Shown here piece after piece: positions 24,908 through 37,719 of a stretch of DNA of 64,000 bases. The notes beneath the pieces were generated by a model. The model had not been told where the DNA came from. It did no database searches and worked only from the letters and a program-made list of their open reading frames with translations. The stretch spans positions 29,483,307 through 29,547,306 of the forward strand of contig CM018035.1 in assembly GCA_008638375.1 (NCBI GenBank), in the 5' to 3' direction. The stretch's first letter is position 1. Each line of letters begins with the position of its first letter. Source of the DNA: Nyssa sinensis. Taxonomy: Eukaryota; Streptophyta; Magnoliopsida; Cornales; Nyssaceae. The position numbers and the translations under genes are program-made.

Positions 24908-27900
24908 TATCACGACCCCCGAAACCCGCCTCGTGTGGATTAAGGGAATCGCAACCACCCGCCCCTCGGCCCGTGGGCCAGCGAGCAGACTTGGGAGCGG
25001 CGATGCTGGACAGTGGTGCGGTGCGGCCAGGATTGGCAATTGTGAAAGCGTGGAAATTTCTTTTTCTTTTTCTTTTTTGCACACCCGCCCGGTACCATCG
25101 CTTCTTCTTCTTCGAAGCGGTAGACAAATATCATACATTCAGAGCATAATACAAACTTTTAAAGTTATACATATTACATATCCATTTTCCCCTCAGGGCT
25201 TAAGTACATAATTGTCCAAAATTATTACAACAAAATTTGACCAACTATAGGTCCTAATACTTCTAAAAATTCCCTGATCACAATAGAGCTACCAATCACC
25301 AATCCTCAAATTGGGCAGGGCTCCTATCCATCATCATCACTTGAAAAACATTAAGATAATAGGGTGACCTTCAACAAGCCTAGTGAGTAATTCCAGTACC
25401 TTGTCATGGGTTTTCAACTGGTAGTGGGTTAGTTAAGTGAAAGTTCATATAAACATACACTACTAATTGTACAATATACTTCAGATATAGAATACAGAAT
25501 TCTTTAAAAACAGAAAGCGCAAAGCATACAAGGCATTCATGCTGGCACATATCCCAAAAATCATAGGATACAAGAATCTTCAAAACACGTAACATGATGC
25601 ATTTTAAAGAATTCATTAAAGCATTTAATATGTAACAGAATTCATAAACATGTGCAAGATGGCCATTTGAAATCCATGAAAATAGTTGAAATCCTTTCCA
25701 TAAAAATAGGAGGATGCAAATTCCTTTTTCTTATAAACAAGGGGTCATATAAAACCCAATTCATGTAAATGGGGGTTAAAAACCCGTTACCATAAAACAT
25801 GAAAACTGAACAGATTAATCACGTTTAGGAAATGGTGGATAAATCCTGCTACCATTTCTTCATGTGTCATATTTTCAATTTTTAGCAAGAGGATCTGTTT
25901 CGAGCCAGACCATAGTTTTACTTCAAGGAGATCTCATGCCTGGGGGATAAACTTTCTACCGGGCATCTGCTAGATTGAGAACCCGAAGGGAGCTTAATAG
26001 TTTTGATGCTTATGCATCATTATCTTTCATTACCGGTTCGCAAAATGGAGGCTTTTTAAAATATTTCTTTACCTCCCTAGAGATACCCTTTTAAGGCATC
26101 TAAAACTTTTTAACTTTTTTAGGGGATGCTTTTTAAAGAGGCATCCAAAACATGGTTTCTTTAATAATCTTTTTTCATAAGTATTTAAAACATGACTTTT
26201 CAAAAATGCTTTTCATGAGTAGTTAAAAACATGGATTCAATAAAAAGAATTATTTTCACGAGTATTTGAAACATGGACAATTTAATAGAGTTTTTAGATA
26301 CTTGGAGGACAACACTTGTAACATTTAACACATGGGCTTCAAGAAATTACATCACGACATACAAGAATTAATTAAAACATATATAGAATAAAAGACATTT
26401 ATTTTCAAGAACATTTATTAAAATTGGCATTTACATGGACATGAAGAAAATAAACATAACAACTGTCAGCAATATCAAAAAGTGGATTTTTGCATGCCAT
26501 GTTAGAATTTATAAATAGAACGATAGTACATCGAAATATAAAGCATATAAATACGAGAATTTAGAATTCAAAATACTGTAGATATTTTAATATAAATCAC
26601 TTCAGAATATTTGAGCTTCAAATTTCTTTAGAATCCATGGAGATTAAAAACCTCTACTTCAAAGTACAAGATTACTCACCTTGTTCTCCCGGGTTAGCAC
26701 TACTGATGGACTTTCCCTTTTCCCTTGAAATTCCTAAAAATAAAATTCATCAAGACTTTAATTAATTACCCATTTGCTTAAAATCATCCCTAAATTGATG
26801 CTTTTCATTAAATTTAGATTCGGCGTATCCTAATTTCCTAGGATTGGTCTTACCCTTTTTTAACCGGCCTACTCGTGGTAATTTAATAACTTTATTGTTC
26901 ATGTGACTTATTTTTTAGCACCTATTTTGGTATTATGGACTTCACCGTTGGGTCCGGAACGTCCGAGATAGTCAAAATAGACTATCCTTTATTTTTAATT
27001 TGTTCCGGGTATCATTAGGGGCAAAACGGTCATTTACATTTTACGTCTTAATTTTTTAGAGTCTCGTCTCATAAAATAGACCCCACCATTGGATTTAGAA
27101 TGCCCAAAATAGTCAAAATACACTATTCATCTGCCTCATTTGGAGTCCGATTGACTCACATTTGACTTAGGGGGCATTTTAGTAATTTCTCTTGTTTAAA
27201 TATTATTAAATTAATATTAATATTAATTTAATTTACTATTGGGCCTCTCTGCAATTATTCATAAACTTTGGGTCTAAATTTAATTTTCCAAAGTTCTGGG
27301 TTTAATTAAAATTTTAGAATTTCTTATTCTAATTGAGAACAGCCAAACAGTAGCTTGCCCCACAGAATAAGGATAGCATATCATTATTCCAATTTCAAAC
27401 CAATTTTAATTTTGTATACCTGTAGCCAAGAACTACCTATCCAATTTAAATCCAATTAAAACATAACCAAAATGTTGCCATTTTGGTTTTTTCGATCTGC
27501 GGGTGGGTCAGGTTTGACCCGAACCCTTAATGGGTTCTGTCTTCTCTAGTGAGGTTTGTTACCCTCTCTGGCGTCGGCCAAACATTTCCGATCACAAGTT
27601 TAGATTTTCATTTAGAATACCACGACTCCACAAATTAGGGTTTAAAACCCAACTCCAGCCACTGCCCGATTCTCCGGCTAGCTGATTTGTTTTTCAATTT
27701 CATGCCATTTCATCCGCTGTTTTCACTTTAAGTCATCTTAAAACTTCCCTAAACATAAAATTAAACATTTATACATCATTTAAATTTAATTTTTGAACAT
27801 AAAATCACACATTAAATATTTTACACCATGACCTGCAACTGGCTAGTAAACGCCCATTTCTAGGCCAAAATGGATGATTCTTGTTGCATTGTGACCCCAC

Positions 27901-28888
27901 AAGGGTCTAGTGTTGATCGCCAATCCCCAAAACTATTTTTATTTAACTTAATTTCTGTGTAGCTTTGAAGCTCCATTAATGGCAGTTATGTACGGCCACT
28001 AGTCTCAGGGTTATTTCAAGCTGTTTAGGGTCTAATTCTACTCCTTATTCAAGATTACAAATCCTAAATATCATGCATGCATAAAAAAAAAAACCTTAAA
28101 ACAGCTTGCATATAGCAGATTTTAGAGAGAGGAAAAATTATGATTTTTGTGTTTTTACCCCAAGAATGGACCCCTCTCCTTCTTCTTGCTTGGTTTGGTG
28201 AGTGATCTCCTTCAAGTCAGGACAGCCATGCATGCAGCCCTTCTCCTCTTCTTCTTCTTCTTCCTCCTTCTCTCACTTTCTCTCTCTAACTCACTCTCAC
28301 TTTATCAGTCTAACTGACACTTACACAATTTTGAATATACTCTCACATCACACATCACATACATATATCACCTATATTTTTATTTTAAATATGCTATATG
28401 AAAGGTGATTGGTTCATTTGGGAGGTAGGGGCTTCATTATATGTGTATATATACATATAAGTTGTAATATTTTCACAAAGAGTGGGCAGCCCAAGTGGCT
28501 TAATTTTTTTGGCTTAAGTGCTTGCTTATTTTTTAGGGTCAAGGGTTCAAAAATCATTGGCCTCAATTTTGGCTTATTTTTCCTATTTTTCCCCTTATGC
28601 CTTGTTTAGCAATTTAAGTTATTCATTTTAAATTTTCCTATTATTCTCTTTTTGCATTTTTCCTTATGTACTTGAATTTATTATTCGCCTCTTCATGTAT
28701 TGATTTTTATAAATCGTAGCCTAATTTATTTTCCCCGGAATCGACCCCATTATTTAGGGTCTCGGCATTTTTTTTTTTTTTTTGAAATTATAGTTTATAT
28801 CCCGATTAAATTTCTTAGTTATTCTTTTTAGGGTGACTAATTAATAATTAGTGACCTAATTATTATTTAATCGGGTCGGGGTGTTACA
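24908..28888 (-). mobile_element. Solo LTR 'D' (gypsy), inserted in the 161-bp array, reverse orientation
   Basis: The plus strand begins TATCACGACCCCCGAAACCC and ends CGGGTCGGGGTGTTACA. In reverse this gives a TGTAACACCCCGACCCG start like LTRs A and G. The duplication atttt lies at 24903-24907 and 28889-28893, and the array resumes in phase. It is 3981 bp. It includes two to three minus-strand copies of the reiterated LTR module (26930-27190), a minus-strand donor-like motif near 26671-26677 and a 'ttcttcttc' run near 28245. No coding sequence is recognisable. Confidence 0.88.
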
Positions 28889-29467
28889 ATTTTGGTCCGT
28901 CAAAACCCAAAATTAGTCTTTTTGGAGTAGAAAGTTGCATAAGTTTCAAACCGATGATCCGAACCGAGTACCGTAAGTTTGTACAACTCTACTATATCAT
29001 TTTTGAGGTGTGTGATGGGATTCTCTTGGCTGTTAGGTTGTTATATGGTGTTTTGGTCCATCAGAACCCGAAAATAAGCCTTCTGGAGCAAAAACTTGCA
29101 TAAGTTTGAAACCGGTGATCTGAACCGAGTGCCGTAAGTTCGTGCAAGTATATTTTATCATTTGTGAGGTGTGTGATGGGGTTTTGGGGTAGTTAGGCTG
29201 ATATCCAGCATTTTGGTCTGTAAAAACTCCAAAATTGGTCCTTTTGGGATAGAAAGTTGCATAAGTTTCAAATCGGTGATCCGAACTGAGTGTTGTAAGT
29301 TCATACAAGTCCATTTTATCATTTGTGAGGTGTGTGATGGGGTTTTGAGGTCGTTAGGCCGATATCCAGCATTTTGGTCAATCAAAACCCTAAAATTGGT
29401 CTTTTGGAGTAGAAAGTTGCATAAGTTTCAAACCAGTGATCCGAACTGAATGTTGTAAGTTCGTGCA
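28889..29467. repeat. 161-bp tandem repeat array, block 2
   Basis: About 3.6 units between solo LTRs D and E. It resumes mid-unit at 'attttggtccgtcaaaac', exactly where block 1 stopped, and ends at gttcgtgca, the duplication copied by LTR E. Confidence 0.93.
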
Positions 29468-32400
29468 TGTCACGCCCCGAATTCCCGACCGAACTCGGAG
29501 ACGCGACTGAACGAAACAAAAGAAGAAAATAAATAGACGAATACATAAATAAAAGATACAACGACCGATACAAGACAATTCCACTAACATCCATTCCTAT
29601 TTTAAAAATAAAATAAAATTTGGCAGAACCTCCTTTGTTTTTCGAGCCTTTTTTCCCCCTGATAATCACAATGCATCATATATATACAAACACATCACAA
29701 TCCATCCTCACTCGATGGCCACAATCTTATCAAAGTTAAATATACATCACGTCTACTCGTACACTTAAACTAAAAGATCACAAATTCCATATTTATTACA
29801 ATATACAATGCCATTTCCATTCTTTTCAGAAACACACCAATCTTTTATAATATCAAAATACGCCCCAAGGGCTCAAATATTCTTCCAAATTTATTTCCTC
29901 TCCTTTCTCCAAGACTTCATCAAGTCCCGCGTACCAGGAGCCTTATCTGAAACCTGTGCCCACGAATGGGTCAGCGCCAACATGCTGGTATGGTACAATA
30001 CTAATGCAAGGAACAAAATTAAGACGTGGCATGTGCAAGTGTACATGTATATCTACATGCCTCCCTAATCATGCATACAATATGATGGCAATGTACAAAC
30101 TATATCTGTATAAAAACCCTATATCACGTTCACAAATTCATCAACACAATGCACAGGTAATATGCGTGACACACCCATGTCTCGCTTCACGGTTCTTCCC
30201 CGTTGGCATGCAAGTACCAGTATATGTCTCGCTTTACGGTCCAGACCCTGTAAGCCTGCGAGTACCTAATGGCCAATTTTGGGTTTTTCACCACAGGATC
30301 TGCACCCTCATAATGCACAGCACCTCGTGCTGACCCACACTATGCTTTCAAGAAATCACCCTATGCCAATATGCCATGATTTCATCATGCAATAGTACAG
30401 TTCAAATGAAACTTTACTTTCATAAGCATATGTAACATGCTTTAAATAATGCATCACAATTAAAATCAACAAATAGCATTTAAATCACAAGGTTTCATCC
30501 ATAAATCTACGTGTCATGCTCGATCAATCTCAACGCTTACGCAAATCCACATGTCACAATATCAACAATCCTTCTAAAACATAAATCACATATGATGACA
30601 ACTCAAGAAGTAAAACATAACTTCCAAATAATCTTAAAGAACACGGAAGCATATAAACAAAGTGTCTCAAAACATCTCAAAGCAATAACTCCTATGTGAT
30701 CTTCTATCAGCAGATAAGCACAAGAATCATGCAACCAATATGCACATCAATCCTAATTTAATTCTATTCCTTACTTAGTAAAGTACATACCTGACTAGGG
30801 CGTGTCTCAACCCTAGGATGTTGTGTCCACTATGCAGTCAAGTCAACAAAGATATCCCCAAGCTTATGTTGAATCAACATCTTTGATCAAAGGGTTTCTC
30901 TCTATTGCAGTGGCCCCTCAATAGAACTCAAATCAAACAAATCCCATCCATCAGATATTGAAGAACTTTCCCTTCCTCAAGTTGCTCCTTACCTGAGTCC
31001 CCTAATGGCAATTTACAATTACTTGCAAATTGCATTTCAACTATGCCTATCTTAGATATAACCGGCACTGACAAATGATCAACAAAAAACACATCAAACT
31101 TGTAGCTACTCAACAAGAAACTCAAAAGCCTTCAATGAAACAAAATCCAGAAGTTTATCTTCTAAATTCTCTAAATAAACTTCAGAAATTGGCCTGCTGC
31201 TAGGACGCTATTGCTGCTTGGCTTTCAAAGCCAACTCTGTCGCTGACCAACCCTTGAAGCAACATCCATCCCAAAGATCACCACTCCGAGCAGCAAATTG
31301 CTCCCAATATTCTCATCGACCTTCTTCCTCTACCTCGCTGCTTCTATTAATCTCTCAATCTCATCTTCTATTCGTTCTGTAATTCGCAAGTCAATCAAGC
31401 CACCCACCTTGGCTCCACCACATATTCCTCATAGCAGCATCTAACTAAAGCTAATATACTCCTAAAACAGCCACTGAAGATGTTACTGCTACTGCATATC
31501 AAAGCGACAATTAACTGAGAATTCCCATGTATACTCCCTATCCTCGTTCTCCATGGAACAAAATACAAATTTCCATCTAATACTTTCATTAAGATTACAT
31601 AAGAGGGCATCGGTCCACTCGTTATTTCCTGAATTGGGAACTCCAGTTACTGTATTCAACTGTCTTGGAACAATCTGATCAAATTGTATAACTCCTCCAT
31701 CAAGGTCAGTCCTCAACTACCGTAGCAGCTCTTGCAACATTCGGACCAACCCCTGTTCCCTCAAGACTAAATTTTCGTACCTGCTTGAGCACATACACCG
31801 ACCATGGAAACTAATTAACAAATCCCAATTTTCTCTCATCAGATTACAATACAAGCTCTATCAAATCAGTGGTTCTAATTGCTACAAGCAAATTCAAAAC
31901 CCATAGCCTCCAACAACTACACCAATTTCACAACACCAATCACACCTCAATCCAATCTAAGCCAATCCAACCGACATCCACAGACATAGATAAATATATA
32001 TATATATATATTTATATACACAGATACATACATACCACTTGCCGCACCATCACTCTTTTTCTCCCCAATTTAAACTGGATCATCAATCATCAAACCCAAA
32101 ATGACAAAAACCGTAGCAGCAACCCATAACACCAGCCGCAGAACTTGACCAACAATCCCAATTCTTGACAGAGTTTTGAATCTCGATCATTATCTCTACT
32201 ACAGCCATCATCGATGCAACAACTTGAAGCCAACAGCGATCCGTTCAAAGCAAAAATCCATCCAACAATCATCATCCCGTGCAGCGAACTTTGGGATGGA
32301 ACCTGATCAAACTGCCGCACCGCTATTGCATCACACACACAAATATACATACAACCAACACAACCCATTCTCCTATTCCATGCTGCTACACCTACTGCCA

Positions 32401-32922
32401 AACTCCATTCCAGGACTCATCACCATTGCAGCCATCATCGATGCACCACACTGCAGCCATCATCGATGCACCACACTACAGCCATCATCCACCTGTTCTC
32501 AATTGGAAACGACAATTGGAAGCATCAACTATCATACCAAAGCGTAAGAATTAGCTACGAATCATCCTCTGATTTTTTTTTACTACACAAAACAATTCAA
32601 GAGATTTATGAACTCAATCCGTCCTGCAAATTATTCAGAATAATCTCTATGAACAGCCCTTGTCCTCAACTGAAAATAGCAGAAACAGGGGAAACCCCAC
32701 AAAACCGCAAGCATCAGAATCCCCCACCTGAAAGCAGAATTTCTACTATAGCCCGATCACCGAATACAGCCCATCCAACAACAAACCCAACTGATACTGC
32801 TGCCCCTAAATTGCAAATCAACTCCTCAATCATCTGGGTTGCCCAACCGTAAGGATCAACTCAGTTCTGAAATCCAACCAACACTGCTGTTACTCCTCTA
32901 CCTTCTTCCCGAACTGCCATAA

Positions 32923-32953
<31 letters not shown>

Positions 32954-33821
32954 AATCCCCCTTACACCACTAGACATATAAGATTCCGACCCCTACAACC
33001 ACCGTTCACCAACTACACAAACAAATAAACACATACACTGACCTGCTCAATTGCACTTCAACGAACCCATTCGACCGCAGAGATCCCAGCCCCGAGATCT
33101 AACGAAGTCGCGATCTTCCCTCCCAATAAGTTCAACCACCGTCCGATCAATGACCTCCGATGTCACGCCGTCGACGATCGTCTCCTCCGCTGTTGCTAAT
33201 CCCAAACCCATCTGCTGTTTCGCGTCCCTCCAATCCGCAACACACAGCCCCAATCGCAATCCAAAACCCATCGCCAAGTCGTCGCCCCCTAGCCTCGATT
33301 CCACTCACGACCACCGTCGGATTCGCCCCCCTCCGTTTCTCTTTTCCCCTTTCTCTCTCTCTTTTTCTCTCTCTCTCTTTTCTTTTCTTCCCCTGTTTTC
33401 ACGCGACATACCCGCCCCTGTTTCCCATTTCTATCTCTCGGTTTCTCCTTTTCCCTCTCTCTCTGTATAACCCCTCTTTCATTTTTCTCTTTTCCACCGA
33501 CCTACACTCAAACACACACCACACATTACACGCCACACTCCCCAAGGCTGCCGACACCTACCTGATATTTATTTTTTTTTTATTTTTTATTTTTTACCTT
33601 ACCATATTAAATATTTCATTCCACAAAATATCATCAAATGCTAGTAAATTTGATATAAAGTCGGGGCTCAATTTAATTATTTATTTACCACTATTGGTTC
33701 TCATTCGGGTCCCATATTATATTCCCTATAATTTATGATTCGTATCAATCCCATGGATTCATCTTGGTACTTGGTTAACCGGTTTAACTATTTTATTTTA
33801 TTTTTTTTCCAAGTCTCTATA
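29468..33821 (-). mobile_element. Solo LTR 'E' (gypsy, H/I family), inserted in the 161-bp array
   Basis: The plus strand starts TGTCACGCCCCGAATTCCC and ends CCAAGTCTCTATA, flanked by gtgca (29463-29467 and 33822-33826). In reverse it starts TATAGAGACTT, like H (TGTAGAGACCT). The block at about 30010-30320 is the reverse complement of blocks in I, F and H. At 4354 bp it is longer than its relatives, because 30900-33500 is not obviously shared with them. That part includes pyrimidine-rich runs (33340-33470) and a (TA)n run (32927-32946). Its open frames are low-complexity and not convincing genes. Confidence 0.83.
32428..32490. repeat. 25-bp tandem repeat in LTR E
   Basis: 'gcagccatcatcgatgcacc' and its following bases recur at 32428, 32453 and (partly changed) about 32478, giving 2.5 copies. 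Confidence 0.8.
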
Positions 33822-33826
33822 GTGCA

Positions 33827-34200
33827 AGTCTATTTTATCATTTATAAAGTGTGTGAAATGAATATATTAAAATAGAAATGCATTCATATATATATATATA
33901 TATATATATTAGTAATTACTTACAATTGTAAAAGTAGAATTTCTCAATAAATACAAAAATAAAAAATTATCTCAGAAAATGTAACTACACATGTCCAAGA
34001 AATGAAAAAAAAAAAAAAGGAGAAAAGCAAGTCCCGATGTAGAACAAAAAGACAACAGCGCAATAATCCCGATCAATCTGAAATAAAGATCAAATTATAT
34101 ATATTAAAATACTTATTAAATATATATGAACATAAAATGTGAATTTTTTTTTTTTTTTTTTTTTGCATGCCTAAATAGTAAGAACGGCATAAAGAAGCAT
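33827..34200. repeat. Array end plus duplicated AT-rich CACTA flank (second copy)
   Basis: After 30 bp of array the sequence switches at 33854-33856 (shared tga) to a near copy of 21886-22214 ('aaatgaatatatta', (TA)n, 'ttacaattgtaaaagtagaa'). The array then starts again. This is the junction of a tandem duplication of flank plus array. Confidence 0.85.
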
Positions 34201-35886
34201 AAGTTGCAAACCAATGATCTGAACTGAGTGTCGTGAGTTCGTGTAAGTCTATTTTTTCATTTGTGAGGTATGTGATAGGGTTTCGGACTCATTAGGTTGA
34301 TATCCGGCATTTTGGTCCGTCAAAACTCCAAAATTAGTATTTTTGAAGCAGAAAGTTTCTTAAGTTTCACACTGGTAATCCAAATCAAGAGTCATAAGTT
34401 CGTGCAAGTCTATTTTATCATTTTTAAGGTGTGTGATGGGGTTTTGGACTCGTTAGGTTGATATATGGTGTTTTGGTCCATTAAAACCTCAAAATGGCTG
34501 GCTTTTTGGAGTAGAAAGTTGTATAAGTTTTAAACTGGTGATCCGAACCGAGTGTCATAAGTTTGTGCAAGTCTATTTTATCATTTTTAAGGTGTGTTAT
34601 GGGGTTTTGGGGTCATTAGGCCGATATCCGGCATTTTGGTTCGTCAAAACCCCAAAATAGGCCTTTTTGGAGCAAAAAGTTGCATAAGTTTCAAACCGGT
34701 GATCCGAACCAAGTGTTGTAAGTTTGTACAACTCTATTTCATCATTTGTAAGCTGTGTGATGGGGTTTTTAAGCTATTAGGTTGATATCTGGTGTTTTGG
34801 TCCATCAAAACCCGAAAATAGGCCTTTTGGAGCAAAAAGTTACATAAGTTTGAAACCGGTGATCCGAACCGAGTGTCGTATTTTTGTGCAAGTATATTTT
34901 ATCATTTGTGAGGTGTGTGATGAGGTTTTGGGGTAGTTAGGCTGATATCCGGCATTTTGGTCCATCAAAACCCCAAAATTGGTCTTTTTGGAACAGAAAG
35001 TTGCATAAGTTTCAAACCGATGATCCGAACTGAGTGCCGTAAGTTCGTACAAGTCTATGTTATCATTTTTGATGTGTGTGATGGGGTTTCGAGGTCGTTA
35101 GGCCGATATCCGGCATTTTGGTTCATCAAAACTGCAAAATTGATCTTTTTAAAGCAAAAAGTTACATAAGTTTCAAACCGGTGATCCGAACCGAGTGCCA
35201 TAAGTTCGTACAAGTCTATTTTATCATTTGTGAGGTGTGTGATGGTATTTCTAGGATATTAGGTTGATATTCGGGGTTTTGGTCCATCAAAACCTGAAAA
35301 TGGGCCTTTTTAGAGCAAAAAGTTGCATATGTTTGAAACCGATGATCCGAATCAAGTGTTGTAAGTTTGTACAAGTCTCTTTTATCATTTCTAAGGTGTG
35401 TGATAGGGTTTCTAGGCTATTAGGTTGATATCCACTATTTAGGTCCATCAAAACCCAAAAATGGGCCTTTTTGGAGCAAAAAGTTGCATAAGTTTAAAAC
35501 TAGTGATCCGAACCGAGTGTTGTAAGTTCGTGCAAGTCTATTTATTATTTTTGAGGTGTGTGATAGGGTTTCGAGGTAGTTAGGATAATATCCAGCATTT
35601 TGGTAGGTTAAAACCCCAAAATTGGTCTTTGTAGAGTAGAAAGTTGCATAAGTTTCAAACCGGTGATCCGAACCGAGTGTCGTAAGTTCGTACAAGTTTA
35701 TTTTATCATTTGTGAGGTGTGTGATGGGGTTTCGAGGTCGTAAGGCCGATATCTAACATTTTGGTCCGACAAAATCCCAAAATTAGTCTTTTCGGAGCAA
35801 AAAGTTACATAAGTTTCAAACCGGTGATCCGAACCGAGTACTATAAGTTCGTACAAGTATATTTTATCATTTTTTAGGAGTGTAAT
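34201..35886. repeat. 161-bp tandem repeat array, block 3
   Basis: About 10.5 units of the same repeat, following the second copy of the AT-rich flank. It ends at aggagtgtaat, where element F inserted and duplicated gtaat. Confidence 0.92.
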
Positions 35887-36091
35887 TATAAAGATTCAAA
35901 ATTTTAAATAAAAAAAAAAATTTACGTGAATATGTGTGTACGTATGAGATGTGGATTATGTATGTGTATATGTGTGTCTATATATATATATATATATGTC
36001 AGAACAATCACCTAGGAAGAAGATAATCAACAGTACACCTAAACAGTAAAAGAAAAGAAAATTTTGTGTAACTCAGACAATTATTTCTAGA

Positions 36092-36706
36092 ATGAGTTGA
36101 TTATTTAGATCCAATTCCACTGCCTCTACTTCTTCTCCTCTCTCTTCTATTCCTAATATAGTAAATAGTGAAGATTATCAAGTAAGTAATGATAGTCAAC
36201 CACTTCCTCATTGGAATATGCCAAAGGTCCCAGTTAACCAAATTTATCAAGTATCTTCTTGGTTAGGAACTAAAGCTTTTTCTAGTACCCTCAATGTCAA
36301 AACTGTAGAACAAACTTATGCTCTTGACAAAGAATAAGTTAAATGCCAATTACTCACCCAAGCTACAATCCAAGATCACAGAAAGAAAGGATATAATTTC
36401 CTCCACTTATGATCAGTTCAAATAGGTATTAATCCTCTTGTCAGACAAGGATTAAATGCTTGAGTACTTTTAGCCCTTAAGGATGCCCATCATGTTAAAT
36501 GGCATGACAGCCTCTTAGGACTAATGGAGTCACCATTACATCATGGTCCAGTTCATTTTGATTGTTTTCCAAATTTTTCAGTAAGCCTTCATGATCCCCA
36601 TATCTTGAAAACTCTCACTCTCAACATTCAAACTTCTGGCACCACTATGCTAGCAAAAGGCACAACAGTTAGCCCTCATTTATCATATTTATTACAAGTA
36701 CTTTAG
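36092..36706 (+). pseudogene. Caulimovirid movement-protein domain (30K type), start of ORF1, broken
   Basis: An ATG at 36092 follows a short leader, but the third codon is TGA and more stops follow in the same frame near 36336, 36408 and 36462. The open part at 36524-36706 has 'GPVHFDCFPNFSVSLHD' and 'LTLNIQTSGT', fitting the core of the 30K movement-protein superfamily. Such proteins act at plasmodesmata in cell-to-cell spread. The same frame carries on toward the capsid region. The assignment to 30K is by pattern and position. Confidence 0.65.
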
Positions 36707-37719
36707 AACCAATCTAAATGCTCTTGCAATAAATAAAAGTCCTAAGGATAAAACCATCCTTATTCAGTCATATACTGAAAGAGCCAATGTACAGGTTCCA
36801 AAGTCAATTCAATGGTCCGACATCACTCTTCCTTCTAAATGGATCATTGACAATGAAAATCACCCTCTTCCCCAACATTCGGAAACCAAAGTTGAATGTA
36901 TCTAAAAATTCGATGATGGTATAGTAAGAATCAATTTCGATGAACAAAGACTTAGAACCCGAACCCTAAATTCCTGGTCTACCCTTAGTCACGCTAGATC
37001 TGAACTTTCAACACCTAGATCTGAAAAGTTAATACCCAGGCAAAGACGAGACTTACACCTAGATCTTCAAGGTTTAAAGTTAAAATCCCAGATTACCACT
37101 TCGTGTTATACGTCACAGTCACAGATCTCATCTCAAGTCCTAGACACCGAAGATGAATCAGTCACAACCCCTAGTCCTACAGACTTTGAGACACAAGAAG
37201 TCCATCATCAACTCAATACACTTAGTAAAGAGTTCATCATTGATTTAGCCGCACTAAGAGTCGATTTTGAATCAGAAGCTAATAGAGCCAAACGAGAATA
37301 TTATCGAGCTAGTCATACTAAAGAACAAAAGTTATACATTTACACAAAATGGAGAGAATTCACGATAGAATAGTGTGAAAACATCCCATTTTTCAATTAT
37401 GTTGAAAATCATTGCAACAACACTCTAAGTGTAACACCCTCACTAAAGTTAAATGGATTAAAGAAGATAAATCCACAATACAATCTAGTCATCCACCCAT
37501 AGAAACAATCATAGTACAGCATTTAGGATCAGAAATAGTTGCTTCACCTTTCAAAGTGACTCCTACAAATGAGACGTCTAGGAAGATAGTTGAACAAAAC
37601 AACTACACTAACCAATGTTTAATCACAATAGGAAACTAGATAGATAAAATAGAAAAAATAGTTGACAACAAACAGCCTGGTTCTTCTCGACCTTCCTCTT
37701 CTTCCCAGTTAGAAAACCT
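36707..37719 (+). pseudogene. ORF1 linker between movement and capsid domains, broken
   Basis: This stretch stays mostly in the frame of the movement domain, with scattered stops (36902-36904 and 37370-37372 among them). It includes a charged helical segment around 37190-37330 with alternating basic and acidic residues, possibly coiled coil. A frame change occurs between about 37640 and 37720, after which the capsid region uses another frame. No catalytic motif is visible. Confidence 0.5.

Noticed and set aside
24843..25211. Several overlapping frames at the right end of the array and the start of LTR D
   Set aside because: They cross the insertion junction at 24908, so they cannot be conserved genes.
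33047..33738. Open frames of up to 192 codons at the right part of LTR E
   Set aside because: Composition is pyrimidine-rich and low-complexity, both strands are open, and there is no domain. The segment lies within a TSD-bounded solo LTR.
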